Source of the DNA: Eupeodes corollae
Lineage: Eukaryota; Arthropoda; Insecta; Diptera; Syrphidae
Assembly (NCBI RefSeq): GCF_945859685.1
Contig: NC_079149.1
Span: 14,605,118 to 14,669,117, forward strand
Length of the DNA stretch: 64,000 nucleotides
Reading direction: 5' to 3'
In this document: positions 58,600-64,000 of the stretch, one piece after another
Numbering within the stretch: position 1 is the stretch's first letter
Layout of the letters: each line of letters opens with the position of its first letter
The notes under the pieces: model-generated
Told to the model about the DNA's origin: nothing
Databases searched by the model: none
Seen by the model: only the letters and a program-made list of their open reading frames with translations
Position numbers and translations under genes: made by a program

Positions 58600-59600
58600 T
58601 CTAGAAAGACCTGCAACGGTCATATTCGACGAACCAATTTTTTGAATGACCCAAAATTACGCAAAAAATATTATAATATCCCAAAGATAATAAAAATGTC
58701 TCTTCATTTGCAAAAAATTTACGAAAATCCACTTCATCCTCGGTTCCAAAGCTCGTCCACAATGACACTCCCTATAAAGCCGACTTGCTTGCAGCACAGT
58801 TTTATGTTAATTTTTAGACAATAGAGAGCGCCATGAGTCCTCCTATTCTTGAGAGCGTAGACGATTTTATTGGACGAATCTTCATTCGACCTTGACACAA
58901 ACAAATCGGCTTTAATTACTAGTGCATAAGTGTTTCCATCTTTACTACCCTACATGTCTCTTTCCGAGCAGATGGAAAACAGCATTTCTCTGGGGTATCC
59001 TTAAAAAAGTTGAATCCCATAGCACTTAAGTCGATTCTTTCCAAAAACCTTAACGGCAGCTTATGTTTAGCTCATTAAATTCCGATCCCGACAGCATTGT
59101 CCAATGGGGAATTATTAAGAATTAAATGCTTCAAAAACTCAAAGCCGTCTCCTTTCGTTGTGTAACCCACTCTCTATGGCACAATCCATGACTCTACCTT
59201 CTGATCTGGCTGTAATTTACAAAGCCTTAATTCGTCCAGGTGCCCCTAAAACAAGTTAAAATATTTTGGACAGGATCCAAAAAAGAGCTTTGAAAATGAT
59301 AGGCGATAAAACGATAACCGAACCAATTACGTCACTCGAACACCGCCGCAATTTTCCATGCCTTTCGTATTCTGCCGAATGAGCCAATTTCCTTCCTCCC
59401 CCCTCAAACAATTCAGTCGTAATACACGCACTTCTAAGAATGCTCATCAGTTTACCCTTGAGCTCAATTTCGGACATACTTTCCAATGTAGAGATTCTTT
59501 TTTTAACCGGACATCGAGAATGTGAAATGCTTTATCCAACGCTATTTTTCCCTATCATTTTGCTACCATTTTGGTGTCTACAATTTAATCCTTCATTATT
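58600..59600 (+). mobile_element. Jockey-like LINE, internally deleted
   Basis: Plus-strand translation gives the pre-RT part (LQRSYSTNQFF, PKITQKILEYPKDNKN near 58.62-58.7 kb, and a SPPILESVDDFIGRIFIRP block near 58.83 kb). A short PTCLFPSRWKTAFLW segment follows near 58.95 kb. It then jumps to the region past the catalytic site (QWGII, NASKTQ-like near 59.1 kb). It continues LDRIQKRALKMIGDKTITEP and SLEHRRN near 59.26-59.34 kb, and NNSVVIHALLRML near 59.41 kb. The palm core with FADD is deleted. It lies directly upstream of, and opposite to, the RTE-like element. Confidence 0.7.
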
Positions 59601-59708
59601 AATAATTCAACACTTAACCTTACTTACTTACTTACTTAAGGTGGTGCTACAGTCCGGGGCGGACCTGAGCCTCAACCAACATGCGTCTCCTGCCAGCTTG
59701 GTCCCTAG

Positions 59709-61115
59709 CTAGCTGTCTCCAGTTTCGCACGCCAAGTTGGTTGAGGTCCTCTCCCACTTGGGTGCGCCACCTAAGTCGCGGTCTACCTCAAAGTTATAGC
59801 TGTCCATGGTAACGTTTTGTCCAAGACGTCGTCGTTCAGTGTCCTTTTTTGATGACAGCATATACTTGGTCTTTCCCTCATTGACCACTAAACCCATCTT
59901 CTTCGCTTCCGTCGCAATGCTCAAAAACGCTCCACTGACATCACGCTTTGATCTTCCAATTATGTCAATATCATCTGCGTATCCGAGTAATTGGATGGAC
60001 CTTTGGAAAATTGTGCCTCTAGTTTTGGCGGTTAAGTTTTGCACAATTCTTTCCAGAACGATGTTGAAGAAGTCGCATGACAGTGCATCGCCTTGTCTAA
60101 AACCTTTTTTGACATCAAATGCATCGGTAAGATCTTTTCCGACCTTGATAGAGCAGCGTGCATTCTCCATCGTCATTCTGCACAAACGGATAAGTTTGAC
60201 AGGGATGCCAAAACTAGACATTGCTCGGTAGAGCTCTTCCCTATAGATGCTGTCATACGCGGCTTTAAAATCGATAAAGAGATGGTGGGTATCGATTTGA
60301 AGCTCCTGGGTTTTTTTCAAGATCTGCCGTAGTGTGAATGTTTGGTCGATAGTGGACTTTCCTGGTCTGAAGCCACACTGATAAGGACCAATCAGGTTGT
60401 TGACGAATGGCTTCAGACGTTCACATAATACGGCAGAGAGGATCTTATACGCAATGTTAAGGAGACTGATGCCTCTGTAGTTGGCGCAGTTTAGAGGGTC
60501 TCCTTTCTTATGTATCGGGCACACTATGCTGAGATTACACTCATTGGGCATGCTTTCTTCCGACCATATTTTGCAGATGAGTTGGTGCATGCTCCGTACC
60601 AAGTCATCGCCTGCTGCTTTGAATAGTTCGGTAGCGATGCCGTCAGCTCCAGCAGCTTTGTTTGACTTAAGTTTAGATATAGCTATCTCCACTTCGTCAA
60701 GGTCGGGTAGGCGGAATTGTTGATCTGCGTCGCCGAGGTTGAGTTGTTCTATCTCCCTTACAGCGGAATTCGGTTCGTCATCGCCACTATATAATTTGGA
60801 GAAGTGGTCTTTCCATATTCTCAGCATCGATTGCGGTTCTACAACGACGTTCCCCTGATCGTCTTTACAGGTTTCGGTTCGTGGCTGGTACCCTTGGGAG
60901 GTTTTTTTTAACTTTTTGTAAAATTTACGAACGTCATTCCTGTTGTGACATCCCTCTATCTCCACGATCGCGCGCTTCTCATGCTTTCTTTTTTTCCATC
61001 TAAGAAGCCAGTGTCCCTCTCTCCTTTTCTGCTCGTAGAGCTCGCGAGCAGCTCTCGTCCTTTTGTGCAGCGCCGTTTTGTATGCCTCTTGTTTCGCTGC
61101 GTGAGCTTGCCGCAT
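59709..61115 (-). pseudogene. RTE-like reverse transcriptase, long open frame with C-terminal deletion
   Basis: 468 open codons. Residues about 1-70 are the basic linker (RELYEQKRREGHWLLRWKKR). RT motifs then follow: SKLKSNKAAGADGIATELFK (about 148-167), CPIHKKGD and NYRGISLLN (about 200-222), GPYQCGFRPGKSTIDQTFTL (about 244-263), motif A HHLFIDFKAAYDSIYREELY (about 278-297), motif B RQGDALSCDFFN (about 345-356), and the catalytic LLGYADDIDIIGR with YADD intact (about 379-391). After RRRLGQNVTMDSYNFEV the frame runs into non-family residues. The true C-terminus (RWRTQVGEDLNQLGVRNWRQ then LARDQ) lies in another frame at about 59.65-59.78 kb. The thumb and finger-like blocks kept in copy A are deleted. 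The reading frame starts in the linker, upstream of which the preceding ORF (60956-61327) overlaps in another frame. Confidence 0.85.
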
Positions 61116-61329
61116 TCGTCGTCAAACCAGGGGTTTCGTTGTGGTGGCCGTGTGATACCTAGCACTTTAGAGGCGGCATCTCTGATGGCTGCAAGGCAAT
61201 GTTGCCACTGGTTTTCAATGCTTAATGCAGGCAGCATAGGACTCCTTAAGAGGTTGTTAGAGACTCGATCGGAAAAGGACTTGGCAGTCTCTTGCGATTG
61301 TAGCCGTCTAACGTCGAATCTTCTCACAG

Positions 61330-62160
61330 TACTTCCTTGTTTTGGCTTGGATATTGATATCCGTAGACGTACCTTGGCTACAACGAGGTAGTGGTCCAGG
61401 TCAATTTTGGCCTTTTGGAATGTACGGATATCCTGTATACTGGAGAAGTGTCGTGCGTGGATTGTAATGTGGTCACCCTGATTGACGGTTGATTGATCAG
61501 GAGATTTCCATGTCCCCTTGTGGATATTAAGATGCGTGAACTGCGTACTAGCTACCAGAACGTCTCGCCCAGCAGCCTGAAGCCGTTGTCGGAGGTGGTG
61601 TCGTGCAGGATGTATCTCCCCATTATGCTACCAAAAATGTCTTCCGTTCCTAGCTTGGCATTAAAATCTCCTAAGACAGTTTTAATGTCATAGCCAGAGC
61701 ACTGCTCATATGTCTTGTCCAAGAGCTCGAAGAATATGTTTTTGGTGTCTTCATCTTTCTCCTCTGTTGGACATGCGCGCATATTAGGCTTATGTTGGCC
61801 AATTTAGCCTTGATGCGGATTGTCGTGATGCTCTCGCTCACACTGTTGAAACTCAAGACATTTTTCCTGAGTCTAGTTCCAACAACAAATCCACAGCCAA
61901 ATAGACGCTGTCTTTGTTCTCGGTAGCAGTCGCCGTAGTATATATCACAGTCTTTTAGTTTGCGTTTGTCCGGTCCATCCCATCGCACTTCTTGGATGGC
62001 TGTAATATCTGCCTTGCAGCAGTTTAGGGCTTCTGCTACTTCTTCGGCTACACGTGGTCTGTTTAGGGACCTAACATTCCACGTACATATCAGAAGTTCG
62101 TAGTCCTTATTTCGTTTGCGTGGGTTGTCAACAGTGAATCCGTCCTTATCCGAGGCTTAT
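61330..62160 (-). pseudogene. RTE-like endonuclease domain, frameshifted
   Basis: Apurinic-type endonuclease that would nick target DNA. In order: ELLICTWNVRSLNRPRVAEE near 62.06-62.1 kb, DITAIQEVRWDG with the catalytic Glu near 61.98 kb, CDIYYGDCYREQRQRLFGCG and IRIKAKLANISLICAH (61671-61988). A frameshift near 61.78 kb leads to FFELLDKTYEQCSGYDIK and VLGDFNAKLG with the catalytic Asp-Asn (61552-61782). After another frame change comes the final IDLDHYLVVAKV near 61.39 kb, where the family's SDH is LDH; Asp and His of that site remain. Two frameshifts break the domain. Confidence 0.75.
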
Positions 62161-62590
62161 TGGTGCTTCGCAACTAAAGGTATTTTTTACGTGGCCAGGA
62201 AGTCACCCCGACGGCACAACCCCCAACCTGGATGGCTAGATCCTTAGTATAACTCCAAGGAAGGGGAGCCAGATAAACCGCTCCTTACAGGCCTGGGCTC
62301 CGAATATGTCGAAGAAGCCCTATAAGGTGTTCACTAAGTAGTTCAACCTTACTGGAACTGTAGATTCCATCTCGAGAATTCGTCCACTGCCGCCTGAATA
62401 AGGAGAGGTGCCTTAGTGGAAACATCTCTCCCCCCCTCTCTCGATTGCTGCTCCCAACAACTTTCCACTGGGGTTGAAACCCAATCTCCAGTTGAGGTAC
62501 TAGACACCCGATGTTCACCGCGGGGAGATGAGAGTAGGAGTTGATAGACAGAGGTGGGTTTTGAGAAAAACATGTATACACTTGTGTCCT

Positions 62591-64000
62591 CTTGAATGCA
62601 CATGGCTAAGATTTGAACATCAAAATTTTAGTTAAATATGGAAACAAAAAAATACAGTTTATTACCGCCATTTTTCAGTTCTAAGTTTCACTAAATCAAG
62701 GGCCTTGATGTGGTTGTCTTCTGACTAATTTGAAATTATGGCAACACTGCCAAGAGGAAGTACAATTTTGATATACATAAGGTGAAATTGGCAATAAAAT
62801 TATTCCCAATTCCCAAGCAATATGGGTGTGACTAAAATCCAAAATCCTATATGCATCTTTACGCACTTAATCATTATTCCACGAGCTACTTTATTTCACA
62901 TTAACAAATCAAAAAACAAAACAAAAATTAATAAATTTTCAAAAAATAAATAATTCACTCACTAATTTAGAAATTTACTAAATTTTGCAACTCAAACAAA
63001 ACTTTTGACTGCTAAAATTTAAAATATTTAATGGTAACATAATATGAGCCAAATATTTTTAAGTTTAATTTTATTGTATTTTGTTTTGCTAGGAATAAAA
63101 TAACAATTTTATGAATGGATAAGTATCTTATTTATTTAGTTAATATATGGAGAACCATTAAATCTAATCAGATCAGCAAGTTTTATTATAAATTATTCTT
63201 GGAAGTTAAATTTTTTGTTTCAAAAACACTACATTCTAAATTTATGTGCATATTGATAAATAATGTTGTATAGGTAATAAAACGACTCTCTGTGTGAAGA
63301 TTATTATAATTATGTATAAGAATTTACATAAAATTCATGAAATTTTATTTATATTTGATATCTACTAAGCCTCTACCACCTACTGGCACTGACACTTCAT
63401 TAAGGTTCGATTGGAGCGACCACCTCCTGTGAGTGACAGTTGACAGTAAGTCTTATTTATAATTTCCTTGCGTGTTTTGGTATAATTTCAAAAACCAGGG
63501 GTGGTAAAGGTGGCGAACTTCTCTTGTCATGGTAATTAAAAATTAGACACATAAATCATAAATATTAAGCATGCATATTTGTGTGTTGTTGTCATTTTTA
63601 GACTTAAGATCTCGTGTTTGAAGAAATGATCAAGATGAGGTCGTGCAAAAACTTGAGGTTCATATATGGATGGAAATTTTAATGGTGAGTGTAACCCAAA
63701 GTTCAACAACATTTAAAGTTAACTAAAATAGACTGTCAAATTAAGAAATAAACTAGTTAGTCTTACACGATGACGCTATTTGAAGACGTCATATTTTCTA
63801 AGGCTCTACCTCGTGGATTAAGCTTAGTGTGAACGATGACAAACGTTCTGTTAACATTGATTGCATCAATTGATTGTAGTTTCTGACCACAGAAAGCAGA
63901 ATAAGAAACAATGAGATTTTTGATCTTAATAAAGTGTAGTCCAACCATACCACATAATTTTAATTGTGAGTCACACAGAGGCCTGGATTGCAGAAAATGG
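62591..64000. other. AT-rich non-coding stretch
   Basis: No gene or transposon domain is recognised. A 61-codon minus frame at 63763-63948 (begins MVGLHFIKIKNLIVSYSAF) is somewhat more protein-like than its surroundings but matches nothing I know. Confidence 0.45.

Larger units (their letters stand above)
59615..62590 (-). mobile_element. RTE-like LINE copy B, nearly full length
   Basis: The best-preserved transposon here. From the 5' end (right): an untranslated leader of about 430 bases (62.16-62.59 kb), endonuclease (about 62.16-61.33 kb), linker, reverse transcriptase, C-terminal segment, and a short 3' end. The 3' end finishes in a microsatellite, plus strand CTTACTTACTTACTTACTTA at 59,619-59,638, i.e. 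TAAG units on the element strand. Short tandem-repeat tails instead of poly-A are typical of RTE-clade elements. An internal deletion at about 59,785 removes part of the C-terminal region. The left-hand limit is good to a few bases; the right-hand limit is uncertain. Confidence 0.75.

Noticed and set aside
59806..61391. Plus-strand open frames over the RTE-like element (up to 148 codons)
   Set aside because: They are antisense shadows of the reverse transcriptase and linker, whose motifs read clearly on the minus strand.

Overview
The window looks like insect nuclear DNA, most likely from a fly (Diptera). It is AT-rich, has no dense ORFs or operons, and carries a typical dipteran repeat load: RTE-like, jockey-like and other non-LTR retrotransposons, mariner-family transposases, a Helitron with the insect-type CTAG end, tRNA-derived SINEs, and TATA/initiator motifs of the arthropod type. 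I cannot name the species. I see no intact host protein-coding gene. Every recognisable coding stretch is a broken transposon relic, and the rest is intronic or intergenic DNA with a few GC-richer islands that may be host regulatory DNA or 5' exons.

Layout. 1-7.3 kb is a block of minus-strand LINE debris: a jockey-like endonuclease piece, a second LINE family (2.1-4.3 kb), and an RTE-like element split by a jockey-like element (4.3-7.3 kb). 8.9-9.6 kb is a GC-richer island with a well-spaced TATA/initiator pair. 10.2-14.7 kb holds SINEs and two opposed copies of a dispersed repeat, called repeat A here. It has a short palindromic head and a tail of about 170-bp tandem units. 17.3-18.4 kb is a dead mariner with both terminal repeats. 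20-23.5 kb has three LINE fragments of different families and a SINE. 25.6-27.6 kb and 32.2-33.9 kb are GC-richer islands. 28.3-31.1 kb has a mariner relic and two copies of repeat B. 34.6-43.6 kb holds more repeat A, LINE and jockey fragments, and a 5'-truncated Helitron inside repeat A. 46.2-47.7 kb is the most GC-rich island, with a cluster of Pleiohomeotic-like and GAGA-like motifs. 49.3-50.7 kb is a plus-strand LINE. 53.5-54.75 kb is a second mariner, inserted in repeat A at a TA. 55.9-56.4 kb is a tandem repeat of about 184 bp rich in TGACAG. 58.6-62.6 kb has a jockey-like relic next to the best-preserved element, an RTE-like LINE with a TAAG-type microsatellite tail.

No set of genes here works together as a pathway. 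The main story is layered transposition, with nested insertions (jockey in RTE, Helitron in repeat A, mariner in repeat A) that allow relative dating. The most unusual item is repeat A, whose copies occur twice as head-outward inverted pairs. Non-LTR clade names (RTE-like, jockey-like) come from motif recall, not from a tree.
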